Positions 36,491 to 45,451 of a stretch of 64,000 bases of DNA are shown here, piece after piece. The notes under the pieces were generated by a model, which worked only from the letters and a program-made list of their open reading frames with translations, did not search any database and was not told the DNA's origin. Each line of letters opens with the position of its first letter. Position 1 is the first letter of the stretch. The DNA comes from CAYMRL01 sp964473205 (GTDB lineage: Bacteria > Deinococcota > Deinococci > Deinococcales > Trueperaceae): NCBI GenBank assembly GCA_964473205.1, contig CAYYOK010000001.1:1-64000 (forward strand). The letters run 5' to 3'. The position numbers were made by a program, and so were the translations under genes.

Positions 36491-37645
36491 ATGCAGTCAG
36501 ATGACGCCAAACCAGGCGGCGTCGGCGCCGTTGACGCGCCCGTGTTCATAGATCTCTCCTTGGGTCACCCGGGCAACGACCTGTTGCCCTTGAGCGAATT
36601 CCGGGAGATGGCGGCGAGGGCCCTCTCCTCGGCTGACCCGACGCTGCTCCAGTACGGTTCGAAGCAGGGGGCGCCAGCGTTCCGCGAGGCGTTGGCTGAC
36701 CTGTTGACCGCCTCGCTCGCGATCCAGACGACGCCTGACACGCTGTTCGTGACGTCCGGCGCCTCGCAGGCGCTAGACCTCGCTTGCACGGTGCTGAGCG
36801 AGCCGGGGGACGTGGTGCTCGTTGAGGAGCCGACGTACTTCCTCGCGCTGCGCATCTTCGCCAGTCGTGGTCTGAAGGTCCGCGGGATCCCCGTCGACGA
36901 GAACGGGTTGGTGATCGAGGCCCTCGAGGAGGCGCTGAGCGATAGCAAACCTGCCTTCCTATACACGATCCCTACGTATCAGAATCCGACGGGTGTGACC
37001 CTCTCCGAGGCGAGGCGCCGGCGGTTGGTCGAGCTCAGCCGCCTGCACGACCTGCCCGTCGTTGCTGATGAGGTCTACCAACTGCTCGATCTTGGGACGC
37101 CCCCTCCGGCGCCCTTGATCGGCTTCGATCGCGATGGCAAGGTCGTCTCGATCAGCTCGTTCTCGAAGATCCTCGGCCCGGGACTACGTCTAGGCTGGAT
37201 CCAAGCGAGCCATGCCATGGTCGATAGATTCGTGACCAGCGCGCTGCTGAGCAGCGGCGGAGGGCTAAACCCCATAGCTTCTGCCATCGTGAGTGAGGGC
37301 CTGTCCTCGGGCTTTCAACGCGAGCATCTAGGCAGCCTGAAGCGAGAGTTCGCTTTACGGCTAGAGCGCTTCGTGGCTGCGGTGCGCAAGGAGCTGCCGG
37401 ACGCTGAGTTCAGCGTTCCCGGGGGCGGGTACTTCCTGTGGCTGAGACTTCCTGGGGTCGACGCCTATGAGCTGGCAGTTGCCGCCGAGCAGGAAGGCAT
37501 CGGGTTCCAGCCAGGCCCAGCGTTCTCGAGCCAGGGCGGGTTGAGCGATTACGTGCGGTTGAGCTGGAGCTACTACGACTCGGCTTCGTTGACGGCCGGC
37601 GTGAATCGCCTCGCAGCGGCGGTCGCGCGCCTTCACGGCCGTTAG
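36491..37645 (+). CDS. PLP-dependent aminotransferase, fold type I (2-aminoadipate-transaminase-like)
   Basis: 384 residues. PLP-binding features: TSGASQALDLACTVLSEPGD, PTYQNPTG with N165, D193 and Y196 in VADEVYQLL, Schiff-base lysine K226 in SSFSKILGPGLRLGW. The MocR-type/LysN-like branch without the DNA-binding domain is the best match. ATG 36491 with AAGGGAG 7 bases upstream is preferred to an earlier TTG/ATG-less extension from 36443. Followed by a saccharopine-dehydrogenase-like gene, a combination that recalls lysine or other diamino-acid metabolism. Confidence 0.9.
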   Translation: MQSDDAKPGGVGAVDAPVFIDLSLGHPGNDLLPLSEFREMAARALSSADPTLLQYGSKQGAPAFREALADLLTASLAIQTTPDTLFVTSGASQALDLACTVLSEPGDVVLVEEPTYFLALRIFASRGLKVRGIPVDENGLVIEALEEALSDSKPAFLYTIPTYQNPTGVTLSEARRRRLVELSRLHDLPVVADEVYQLLDLGTPPPAPLIGFDRDGKVVSISSFSKILGPGLRLGWIQASHAMVDRFVTSALLSSGGGLNPIASAIVSEGLSSGFQREHLGSLKREFALRLERFVAAVRKELPDAEFSVPGGGYFLWLRLPGVDAYELAVAAEQEGIGFQPGPAFSSQGGLSDYVRLSWSYYDSASLTAGVNRLAAAVARLHGR

Positions 37646-37689
37646 ATTCTGGGCCGCTCGCGCAGCGAGCGGTGGAGAGGGTCTCGAAC

Positions 37690-38865
37690 ATGAACATCCT
37701 GGTTCTAGGCGGTGCGGGCCTGCAAGGACGGGCGGCACTACTCGACCTGACGCGTAGCCCGGAAGTGAAGAGGGTGGTCTGCGCAGACGCCTCGCTGGGT
37801 GGGATAGAGGATGCCAGCAGCTGGCTCGATCTAAGTCGCATCGAGCAGACGCAAGTGGATGCCAGTGACGCAGGAGCGCTGGCGCAACTCTTCGGGAGCG
37901 GCGTCGACATCGTGGTCGACCTGCTTCCGGCGCAGTTCATCACAACAGTGCTGGAGGCGGCCGCGGCTGCTCGTGTGCACGTCGTCAACACGATGTACGC
38001 CAGCGCGATCCCGGCTGGATTCCACGAACGAGCGATCGAGAGTGGCATTACGGTCCTGCCGGAGATGGGGCTCGACCCAGGTATCGACCTGATCTTGTGC
38101 GCTCACGCTGCGGCCCAGTTGGACGAGGTCTACGAGCTCCACTCGTACTGCGGTGGTGTGCCTGAGCCGAGGGCCATCGACAACCCGCTGAAGTACAAGA
38201 TCACCTGGACCTGGGACGGGGTGCTCAAGTCTTACAAGCGGCCGGCCCGCTTCCTGCGCGACGGCGAGGTCGTTGAGGTCAAGCCGCCCGGGATCTACGA
38301 ACCAGAGTGGCTATCCCTCATCGAGTTCCCTGACGTCGGCCAGCTGGAAGCGATCCTCAACGGTGACGCGATCGTGTTCGCGAAGCAGCTAGGTCTGCTC
38401 GGGCAGCTGCGCAACACCACCAGATGCTCCCTGCGCTGGCCAGGGCACAGCCAGCTGTGGCTCGAACTCAGCCGCCTGGGCCTGTTGAGCGACGAGCCGG
38501 TCCCGGGGTTGCCTGGCGGGATCACGCCACACCAGTTCATGGTGCGGCATCTAGGCCCCAAGCTCCAGTACGGTAGAAACGAACGCGACCTAGTCGTCAT
38601 GCGCAACACGGTCATCGGACGTAGGGGGAGTGAGCCCGTCGAATTGCAGTACGACATGGTCGACGTGCGCGACCCCGAGACCGGGCTGTTCGCCATGAAC
38701 CGGACGGTCGGCTTCACAGCCAGCATCGCGGCGCAGATGATCGGGCGAGGCGAGATCCCCGGCCTAGGGATCTTGTCGCCGGTGGTGGACGTGCCCTCTG
38801 GGTCGTTCTTGAGGTCTCTGGGGCAGAGAGGGATCGAGGTCAGGGAAAGCGTAACGCGCGCATAG
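37690..38865 (+). CDS. Saccharopine dehydrogenase family protein
   Basis: 391 residues. An N-terminal Rossmann motif ILVLGGAGLQGRAALLDL, then PAQFITTVLEAAAAARVHVV and the central PEMGLDPGIDLILCAHAAAQ and ELHSYCGGVPEP, typical of the saccharopine dehydrogenase-like C-terminal domain (also lysine 6-dehydrogenase and related amine dehydrogenases). It should oxidise or reductively form a secondary-amine or amino-acid bond with NAD(P). ATG 37690 is the first codon compatible with the fold. Substrate unknown; the neighbouring aminotransferase may share it. Confidence 0.9.
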   Translation: MNILVLGGAGLQGRAALLDLTRSPEVKRVVCADASLGGIEDASSWLDLSRIEQTQVDASDAGALAQLFGSGVDIVVDLLPAQFITTVLEAAAAARVHVVNTMYASAIPAGFHERAIESGITVLPEMGLDPGIDLILCAHAAAQLDEVYELHSYCGGVPEPRAIDNPLKYKITWTWDGVLKSYKRPARFLRDGEVVEVKPPGIYEPEWLSLIEFPDVGQLEAILNGDAIVFAKQLGLLGQLRNTTRCSLRWPGHSQLWLELSRLGLLSDEPVPGLPGGITPHQFMVRHLGPKLQYGRNERDLVVMRNTVIGRRGSEPVELQYDMVDVRDPETGLFAMNRTVGFTASIAAQMIGRGEIPGLGILSPVVDVPSGSFLRSLGQRGIEVRESVTRA

Positions 38866-38977
38866 GTCGAGCAGATGTGAGCCGGACGATCGAATGCGGG
38901 CGATCGAGAGCTAACTGCTTCCTTCTAAGCCGTCGCTCGAGAGCCTCAGGGGCGGCCAAAGCCAGGTCAGCCGATTG

Positions 38978-39262
38978 CTAGCGCTTGAGTTCCGCGAGCA
39001 GGGTCCTGTATTGGTTGACGATATCGGCATCGGAGCCGAGGCATAAGCACGATACGCCGTATTCCGCCCACTCCCGCACCCGCTGAGCATGCTCTTGATG
39101 TCTCATAGGGTAGTACTGGACGGACGTGATCAGGCCGGCGGCCTTCCCGGCGTCGACGACCACTTTCTCGGCTTGCATCACAGTTTCGTGATACTGGTCT
39201 CCGCCGACTTCGTACGAGTAAGACAGGTCGCCGCGACCGGACTGGACCATGTCGAGCCCCGG
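38978..39262 (-). pseudogene. HpcH/HpaI aldolase fragment (C-terminal remnant)
   Basis: Reading the minus strand, GLDMVQSGRGDLSYSY, DQYHETVMQAEKVVVDAGKA, VREWAEYGVSCLCLGSDADI and NQYRTLLAELKR are the C-terminal third of an HpcH/HpaI (2-keto-acid) aldolase. The first two thirds, including the metal-binding Glu and catalytic Arg/His, are absent; sequence upstream of 39262 does not continue the family. The gene is a truncation. It is flanked by non-coding 38866-38977 and 39263-39499, where I see no other gene. Confidence 0.75.
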
Positions 39263-39499
39263 GGGTCTCACGGTTGACGAGAGCCGTGTTAGTTGAACGG
39301 CGCACTGCGAAAGACGTGCCCGAAACCGGCGGTTCTGTCTCACCGAGTACCCTAAGGTGAGCAACAGCTACTAGAAGCGCCCAACGCGCCCGTCCTGGAT
39401 GCCGAGATCGATTGGGAGGAGATAGTTCCTTGTGTCGAGAGCTACACAGGAGCCATAGGTCATGATCGAGTCGCACCGCATCGTGAGGAGCGCAGAGCA

Positions 39500-40279
39500 A
39501 TGGACTTAGAGCTGACGGGGCGTGTCGTCGCCATCACTGGAGGCAGCGAGGGGATCGGGCTGGGAACGGCGTTGTCGTTGGCTAGGGAGGGTGCCAGGGT
39601 CGCGATCTGCGCTAGGCGGGCTGGGCCGCTCCAGGACGCCAGGAGCCAGATCGAGGCCGTAGGGGGCGAGGCGTTTACCTTCCAAGCGGACGTGACGCAG
39701 AGGGAGCAGTGCGAGGCGTTCGTGGCTGCGACGGTCGGGGAGTTCGGCTCGCTCTACGGTTTGGTAAGCAACGCGGGGAGGGCCGATTCCAGGCACTTCT
39801 CTTCGCTTTCGGATGACGATTGGGCTGGCGATTTCGACCTGAAGTTGTGGCCGGCTATCTGGACCTCGCGGGCGGCGGTGCCGCACATGAGGCAGGCTGG
39901 CGAGGGTCGCATCGTTCTCGTCACCACGCCGGCGGGCAAGGCGCCTGGGGCCTCGTCATTGCCTACCTCGGTGTCGAGGGCGGCCGGCATAGCCCTCAGC
40001 AAGGCGATGTCGAAGGACTTGGCCGCAGACGGCATCCACGTGAATACCGTCTGCGTCTCCAGCATCCTGACCGCGAACATCATGCGGCGCTGGGAGAGGT
40101 CCTCCGAAGGCAAGCCGCGCGAGGAGTTCGCCGAAGCGTTGGGCCGCAAGGTGCTGATCGGCCGCCTCGGTCGCCCGCAGGAGGTGGGAGACGTTATCGC
40201 GTTCCTGATGTCACAGCGCGCCAGCTTCGTGGTGGGAGCGGCCATCAACGTCGACGGTGGCAGCGCCGCGACGACCTGA
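39500..40279 (+). CDS. SDR family oxidoreductase with altered active site
   Basis: 259-residue Rossmann protein: VVAITGGSEGIGLGTALSLA is the cofactor loop, SNAGRAD the NAG motif and VVGAAINVDGG the C-terminal signature. The usual Ser, Tyr-x-x-x-Lys triad is not present: where YxxxK should stand the sequence is PTSVSRAAGIALSKAM, with Thr and Arg, and the Ser motif is VTTPAG. Related subfamilies with an Arg in place of Lys exist, so activity is possible but mechanism is uncertain. GAGGAG precedes the ATG. Confidence 0.88.
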   Translation: MDLELTGRVVAITGGSEGIGLGTALSLAREGARVAICARRAGPLQDARSQIEAVGGEAFTFQADVTQREQCEAFVAATVGEFGSLYGLVSNAGRADSRHFSSLSDDDWAGDFDLKLWPAIWTSRAAVPHMRQAGEGRIVLVTTPAGKAPGASSLPTSVSRAAGIALSKAMSKDLAADGIHVNTVCVSSILTANIMRRWERSSEGKPREEFAEALGRKVLIGRLGRPQEVGDVIAFLMSQRASFVVGAAINVDGGSAATT

Positions 40280-40310
40280 GCCAAGCGGGCGCGCCGACCT
40301 AGTCCGCTCC

Positions 40311-40607
40311 CTACTCCACCACGCGAAACACCTCTCGCCGACCCTGCATCACCAGCGGGATGAACCGAGCGTTGAGGTCGCGCATCTCCTCACCTGCGAA
40401 CTCGACGGACATGGCGGCCTCGAACGCGGTCAGGCTCGCGTACTCCATCTCCATGACCAGGGTGTAGTAGCGACCGACGGCATCTGTGAGGAGTCGCGGT
40501 TGGCTACCTCCCATGGCCGGGCTGACCTTCATCATCTCCTTGGCGAGCGCGATCGCCTCTCGCGCCTTGCCGTAGTGAAGCTCGAACACCTCGCGGACGA
40601 CGATCAT
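40311..40607 (-). CDS. Small NIPSNAP/dimeric alpha-beta-barrel-like protein
   Basis: 98 residues: IVVREVFELHYGKAREAIAL, VGRYYTLVMEMEYASLTAFE and the helix LNARFIPLVMQGRREVFRVV give the strand-helix-strand-strand pattern of dimeric ferredoxin-like barrels such as NIPSNAP and related monooxygenase-like proteins. No catalytic residues can be named. ATG 40607 has GGGAGG 9 bases upstream. It stands between the convergent SDR gene and an IclR gene on the same strand. Confidence 0.65.
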   Translation of the reverse strand: MIVVREVFELHYGKAREAIALAKEMMKVSPAMGGSQPRLLTDAVGRYYTLVMEMEYASLTAFEAAMSVEFAGEEMRDLNARFIPLVMQGRREVFRVVE

Positions 40608-40790
40608 CGAGATCAACCTCCCACGAACACGACTCGAACACGATGCATGCAGGACGCGCGTTGACTATAGAGCATCCGGTGGCTCCCGATCTCTGGGTCG
40701 GCTTTAGGCTCGATCCCATCGATTCGATCACCGGCGACCTCCCTAAGGTCATGGGCGGTCTCTTGACCGCCCCTCAGGGCGTCGACCCGG

Positions 40791-41474
40791 CTACCCTCCG
40801 CCCAGCCTTGCGCTCAACGCCAGCGCTTCGCGCTTCACCATCTGCGACATCTTGGCGACGGCCTCCTCGCTGAAGCGGAACAGCGGTCCCGCCAGGCTCA
40901 GCGCGCCCACGAAGCCGCGTGGCCCGAACACCGGGCTGGCGATGGCGGCGGTGTCGGACTTCCTGTCCTTGTAGGAGAGCGCGAGTTGCTCGCGTCGCTC
41001 CTCCTCGAAGCCGGGGAGGTCGGGCTCGGTGAACGCTAGCAGGATCCTGCCGGCCGCGCCCGTGCGCAGGTCTAGCCGGGTGCCCGGCGTGACGTAGTGC
41101 AGGACCCGGTGGGCGGTCGAGTTGATCCGGAACAGGCATACGCGGACCTCGCCCTCGCGGACGTAGAACGAGGCGCTCTCGCCGGTTTCCGCCACGAGCG
41201 TCCGCAGCGAAGGCATCACGTAGTCCTCCAGGTCGAACGAAGCCTGGTAGAGCTCCCCGAGCCTCAGCAGTGCCGGACCCAGTGCGAAGCTACCGTCCTC
41301 GAAGCGCCGCAGGAGGCCGCCCCGCTCCAGCGATGCGGCCAGTCGCAGCAGCGTGCTCTTGTACAGCCCCGTGCGTTTGGCGAGCTCCGCCAGCGTCAGC
41401 GTGGGGACTCCGTCGTCGAAGGCTCCGAGTATCGAGAGCGCCCTGTCTACCGCGGCTACGCCGTTCTCTGCCAT
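40791..41474 (-). CDS. IclR family transcriptional regulator
   Basis: 227 residues: HTH (LTLAELAKRTGLYKSTLLR, LAASLERGGLLRRFEDGSF) and effector domain (ESASFYVREGEVRVCLFRIN, RTGAAGRILLAF, ASPVFGPRGFVGALSLAGP). ATG 41474 with AAGGAG 10 bases upstream. Divergent from the M20 hydrolase operon across a region holding three half-sites of TAGAAC, so it should control that operon and itself. Confidence 0.93.
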   Translation of the reverse strand: MAENGVAAVDRALSILGAFDDGVPTLTLAELAKRTGLYKSTLLRLAASLERGGLLRRFEDGSFALGPALLRLGELYQASFDLEDYVMPSLRTLVAETGESASFYVREGEVRVCLFRINSTAHRVLHYVTPGTRLDLRTGAAGRILLAFTEPDLPGFEEERREQLALSYKDRKSDTAAIASPVFGPRGFVGALSLAGPLFRFSEEAVAKMSQMVKREALALSARLGGG

Positions 41475-41537
41475 GGATGGCCCACTCCTTGGGATTGACA
41501 ATCCGGCTGGGAGTCTATCTAATGTGCCAACTGACTT

Positions 41538-41563
41538 TAGAACATCGTTCTATCAGATAGAAC
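41538..41563. promoter_or_regulatory. Triple half-site operator for the IclR regulator
   Basis: TAGAACATCGTTCTA (41538-41552) and GTTCTATCAGATAGAAC (41547-41563) are two overlapping inverted repeats sharing the middle GTTCTA. Arms are perfect (6 and 8 bases). It lies 64 bases before the IclR ATG and 60 before the M20 start. Confidence 0.7.
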
Positions 41564-41622
41564 GCAGTCTAGCCCGGCGCGAGCCCAAGCGCAAGCGTCG
41601 GCCGCAGCGGAGGCCCCGGTCC

Positions 41623-42816
41623 TTGAGCACCACACTCACGGTGGACGAGAGCATCATCGGCGTCATCGACTCCCTCGAGGCCGACCTGCGCGCGCTCAGC
41701 CTCGAGATCCACGCCAACCCCGAGCTGGCGTTCCAGGAGACCTTCGCGGCCGAGCGCCTGACGCGCGAGCTGGAAGGTCACGGCTTCGAGGTCCAGCGCG
41801 GCTTCCCGGACCTACCGACGGCCTTCAAGGCGACCTATGAGCTGGGTGCCAACGGCCCGACGATCGCGTTCATCGCCGAGTACGACGCGCTGCCCGGCCT
41901 CGGTCACGCCTGCGGGCACAACCTCATCTGTGCCGCGGCGGTCGGGGCGGCGGCGGCCCTGACCCAGACCCTGCGCGATCAGAACGTGATCGGGACGGTC
42001 CTCGTCATCGGCACGCCCGCCGAGGAGGGTGGGGGAGGGGGCAAGATCCTCCTGCTCGAGCAAGGCGCGTTCGCTGGGGTCGACGCCGCGCTTATGTTCC
42101 ACGCCGGCGCGCGCACGATGACGACGCGCGGCTCGCTCGCCTCCAGCCGCGTGACGATGAGGTTCCACGGCAAAGCTGCCCACGCCGCCTCGGCGCCGCA
42201 CCTCGGCGTCAACGCTCTCGATGCGTGCATCCAGACCTTCAACGGCATCAACGCGCTCAGGCAGCACTTCAAGGACGAGACCCGCATCCACGGCATCATC
42301 TCGCACGGCGGCGAGGCGCCGAACATCGTGCCCGAGTACGCCGAGGCGAAGTTCAGCATCCGCCACCGCTCCTTCGAGTACATGCGCGAGGTCAAGCACA
42401 AGGTCTTCGAGTGTGCGCGCCACGCCGCGGCGTCGGTCGGGGCGACCGTCGAGCTCGTCGAGGGGCTCGAGTACGCCGAGCGGCGCATCAACCTCACCAT
42501 GGCCGACCGCTTCCGTCATCACATCGAGTCGTTGGGAGAGCCGGTCAAGGAGCCTCTCAAGACCGGCGGCGTCGGCTCTTCCGACTTCGGCAACCTCAGC
42601 CAGGCCGTGCCCGCCATCCACCCTTACGTCGCGATAGTCCCCGAGGGCGTGTCGGCGCACACGCGCGAGTTCGCCGAGGCCTCGGCCAGCCCGGCCGGAC
42701 TGCGTGCGATGCTCCTCGCCGCCAAGGGCCTGGCGCTCACCGGTGCGGATCTGCTGCTGGATCCCGCACTGATGGCCGAGGTCAAGCGAGAGTTCGAGAG
42801 CGGGGAAGAGCCATGA
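41623..42816 (+). CDS. M20 family metallo-amidohydrolase (AbgB/IAA-amino-acid-hydrolase-like)
   Basis: 397-residue two-zinc (or Mn) hydrolase of amide bonds in N-acyl amino acids or peptides. Metal and catalytic residues: EYDALPGLGHACGHN (H95, H99), TPAEEGGGGGK (E134/E135) and the C-terminal VIVPEG-like ATVPEG segment IVPEGVSAHTREF. The dimerisation domain contains GKAAHAASAPHLGVNALDA. TTG 41623 with GGAGG 9 bases upstream is preferred; GTG 41641 is possible. No signal peptide, cytoplasmic. Ends in ATGA overlap with the next gene. Confidence 0.9.
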   Translation: MSTTLTVDESIIGVIDSLEADLRALSLEIHANPELAFQETFAAERLTRELEGHGFEVQRGFPDLPTAFKATYELGANGPTIAFIAEYDALPGLGHACGHNLICAAAVGAAAALTQTLRDQNVIGTVLVIGTPAEEGGGGGKILLLEQGAFAGVDAALMFHAGARTMTTRGSLASSRVTMRFHGKAAHAASAPHLGVNALDACIQTFNGINALRQHFKDETRIHGIISHGGEAPNIVPEYAEAKFSIRHRSFEYMREVKHKVFECARHAAASVGATVELVEGLEYAERRINLTMADRFRHHIESLGEPVKEPLKTGGVGSSDFGNLSQAVPAIHPYVAIVPEGVSAHTREFAEASASPAGLRAMLLAAKGLALTGADLLLDPALMAEVKREFESGEEP

Positions 42817-43826
42817 ACCCCGAGCTCCTCCGCGTGGCCCACCGCTGCCTGACGCAACTGGCCGAGCTCCACCCCGAGCACACAGTGCTGGTCGTGACCG
42901 ACGCGGAGACGCAGACCGTCGGCGAGGCGTTCGCGGCCGCGGCCGAGCCGCTCGCGCGCCACACCCTGCTGCTGCGCATACCGACTGGCGCCAAGCATGG
43001 CGAGGAGCCGCCGGAAGCGGTAGCCGCGGCCATGTCCTGCGCCGACGTGATCGTCCAGGCCGTCAAGTACTCGCTGACGCACACCGACGCGACCCGCGCG
43101 GCCCTGGCCAAGAACGCGCAGGTCTTCGTCCTCAGGGGCGCTACCGAGGAGATGCTGCTCAGCGACATCGTCAACGTCGACTTCGACGAGCTGAAGCGCG
43201 TCACCGGCGCCGTCGCCGAGCGGCTCAGCGGCGGTTCGAAGGTAAGGGTGACGACCCCGCTCGGCACCGATCTGCAACTGGGTATCGAGGGGAGGCGGGC
43301 TCGAGCCCTGGCCGGCGGCACCGGCCCAGGCAGGTTCGGCGGCCCGCGCTCCGGCGAGGCGGCCATCGCGCCGGTCGAGGGGACTGCTCAGGGCGTGGTG
43401 ATGATCGAGCACTCGATGGACAACCTCGGGCTGCTCGATGCGCCCATCGAGCTGACGCTAACCGACGGCCGCGTCACCCGCGTTCGTGGCGGCGAGTCCG
43501 CAGCAGAGCTCCGCCGCATCCTCGCGCTTTCGGACGAGAACGCCGCCAACCTCGCCGAGTTCGCCATCGGCACCAACCCCAACGCGCGCCTGACCGGCAA
43601 CCTCGCCACCGACAAGAAGGTCAGGGGTTCGGTCCACGTCGCGCTGGGGGACAGCCTCAGCCTCGGCGGGACCGTGAGAAGCGACCTGCATCTCGACGGG
43701 ATGCTGCTGAGACCGACAGTGCTAGTCGACGGTTCGCCGCTGGTGGTAGCCGGCGAGCTGGTGCTAGACCGCCAGACCGAGGCAGCGGCCTCGGGAAGTC
43801 TGCAAGCTCAGGGAGGAACGCCATGA
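42813..43826 (+). CDS. M29 aminopeptidase-like / NicX-type metal-dependent enzyme
   Basis: 337 residues. The C-terminal part has EFAIGTNPNARLTGN, then DKKVRGSVHVALGDSLSLGG and SDLHLDGMLLRP, which supply the Glu, His and Asp ligands characteristic of family M29 and of 2,5-dihydroxypyridine 5,6-dioxygenase, which share this fold. It could be an aminopeptidase or a ring-cleaving dioxygenase; sequence alone does not decide. ATG 42813 overlaps the M20 stop and its own stop overlaps the next start, so three genes are translationally coupled. Confidence 0.8.
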   Translation: MNPELLRVAHRCLTQLAELHPEHTVLVVTDAETQTVGEAFAAAAEPLARHTLLLRIPTGAKHGEEPPEAVAAAMSCADVIVQAVKYSLTHTDATRAALAKNAQVFVLRGATEEMLLSDIVNVDFDELKRVTGAVAERLSGGSKVRVTTPLGTDLQLGIEGRRARALAGGTGPGRFGGPRSGEAAIAPVEGTAQGVVMIEHSMDNLGLLDAPIELTLTDGRVTRVRGGESAAELRRILALSDENAANLAEFAIGTNPNARLTGNLATDKKVRGSVHVALGDSLSLGGTVRSDLHLDGMLLRPTVLVDGSPLVVAGELVLDRQTEAAASGSLQAQGGTP

Positions 43827-45355
43827 CCGCAGGATTCATCCGACGAACCTTCGCCGCGCTACTGGTGACGGCGACGCTGGCTGCAGGCTCAGCCCAGGTG
43901 CGCGAGCTGGTGATCGCACAGGGCGTGGACGTGCCCGGCTTCGACGTCCACTCTCCAGGCTCGAGCGTCACCGCCATCGAGTCCGTCCTCGTCAACATCT
44001 TCGACTACCTGGTGTGGCGCGACGCCGACGGCAACTTCGAGCCGGGCCTCGCCACCGCCTGGGAGCCGATCGCCGAGGACGCCTGGCGCTTCACCCTGCG
44101 CGAAGGTGTGCTGTGGCACGACGGCCAGCCGTTCAGCGCCGAGGACGTCAAGTTCACGCTCGAGCGCATCGCCAGCGACGAGTCGCTGACCGAGAACGCC
44201 AACTACCGCCAGATCCGCGAGGTCGAGATCGTCGACGACTTTGAAGTCATCATCCACACCAACGGCCCCGACCCGATCCTGATCAACCGGCTCTCGCGGC
44301 TGAACTCCGGCATCGCGCCCAGGCACTACGTCGACGAGGTCGGCTGGGAGCAGTTCGCGCTCGCGCCCATCGGTACCGGACCGTTCAAGCTCGTCGAGTG
44401 GCGCCGCGACGACCGCATCATCCTCGAGGCCTTCGACGACCACTGGCGCGGCCGCCCTGCCTACGACCGCCTTGTCCACCGCACCATCCCCGAGGACTCC
44501 ACCCGCGTCGGCGAGCTGATCACCGGCGGCGTGCACGTCGTCTCCAACGTGCCGGTGCAGGATCAGGCGAGGATCGACGGCAGCGGCATCGCCAGCGTGA
44601 AGCTGCAGCCGAGCGCGTTCGTCAACATGATCGTGTTCAACGTCAAGGAGGGTGCAGAGACCGCCGACCCGCGCGTGCGCGAGGCGATCGACCTGGCCAT
44701 CGACCGCGACCTGCTCGTCGAGGGCGTGATGGGCGGCCTCGGCGCCGTCACCGCCGCGCGCCTCAACCCCGGCATCTCTGCCGCACCCGTCGACGAGTAC
44801 TTCGGTGTCAACAACTACGACCCAGAGCGCGCTATCGCCCTCTTGGCCGAGGCCGGCTACGGCCCGGGCGAGCTGACCATCAAGCTGTACGGCTCCTCCG
44901 GCCGCCACCCGATGCTGCCCGAGCAGACCGAGATCATCGCCGTGATGCTCGAGGCCGTCGGCATCGACACCGAGATCGAGGTCCTCGAGTTCAGCGCCTA
45001 TTCGAGCCGCATCTGGAACGCGGCCGCCTTCGAGCACCTGGTGGTCACGGGCCTCGGCAACTCGATGCGCGACAACTGGTTCGCCCTGCGCGCCCTCTAT
45101 TGCGAAGGCGAGTACCAGGCGCGCGTCGGCTGGTGCAACCCGCGCTTCGACGAGGTCATGGACCTCGCCCAGACCGAGGTCGACCCGGAAGCGCGCGCCG
45201 CCCTGCTGTTCGAAGCGACCCATATCGTCGCGGCCGAGCGCCCCTGGATCACGCTGTTCCAACAGCAGAACCTCACGGGCGTCTCCAACGCGGTGGCCTG
45301 GGAGCCGCGCCAGGACGAGTACCTGTGGATGTTCGAGGCCCAGCCGGGCAACTGA
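43823..45355 (+). CDS. Peptide-type ABC transporter substrate-binding protein (SBP family 5)
   Basis: 510 residues with a signal peptide ending at AAGSAQVR (residue 25). Landmarks LATAWEPIAEDAWRFTLREG, PFSAEDVKFTLERI, IGTGPFKLVEWRRDDRIILE and HWRGRPAYDRLVHRTIPED identify family 5. Start overlaps the M29-like gene stop (ATGA). Cotranscription with two hydrolases indicates that the ligand is likely an amide- or peptide-linked compound. Permeases follow after 179 bases. Confidence 0.93.
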   Translation: MTAGFIRRTFAALLVTATLAAGSAQVRELVIAQGVDVPGFDVHSPGSSVTAIESVLVNIFDYLVWRDADGNFEPGLATAWEPIAEDAWRFTLREGVLWHDGQPFSAEDVKFTLERIASDESLTENANYRQIREVEIVDDFEVIIHTNGPDPILINRLSRLNSGIAPRHYVDEVGWEQFALAPIGTGPFKLVEWRRDDRIILEAFDDHWRGRPAYDRLVHRTIPEDSTRVGELITGGVHVVSNVPVQDQARIDGSGIASVKLQPSAFVNMIVFNVKEGAETADPRVREAIDLAIDRDLLVEGVMGGLGAVTAARLNPGISAAPVDEYFGVNNYDPERAIALLAEAGYGPGELTIKLYGSSGRHPMLPEQTEIIAVMLEAVGIDTEIEVLEFSAYSSRIWNAAAFEHLVVTGLGNSMRDNWFALRALYCEGEYQARVGWCNPRFDEVMDLAQTEVDPEARAALLFEATHIVAAERPWITLFQQQNLTGVSNAVAWEPRQDEYLWMFEAQPGN

Positions 45356-45451
45356 CGGTTGGTCTGGCTCGCGGGGCGCGGCTGATGGTCGCGTCCCGCG
45401 TTCCTCTGGCTGGGCGGTGCACGGGGCGAGCGCCCGCCACGCCAGCGCGTA

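Noticed and set aside
43889..45262. A 457-codon minus-strand open frame
   Set aside because: Antisense of the peptide-binding protein, which has clear family motifs and coupling to its neighbours.
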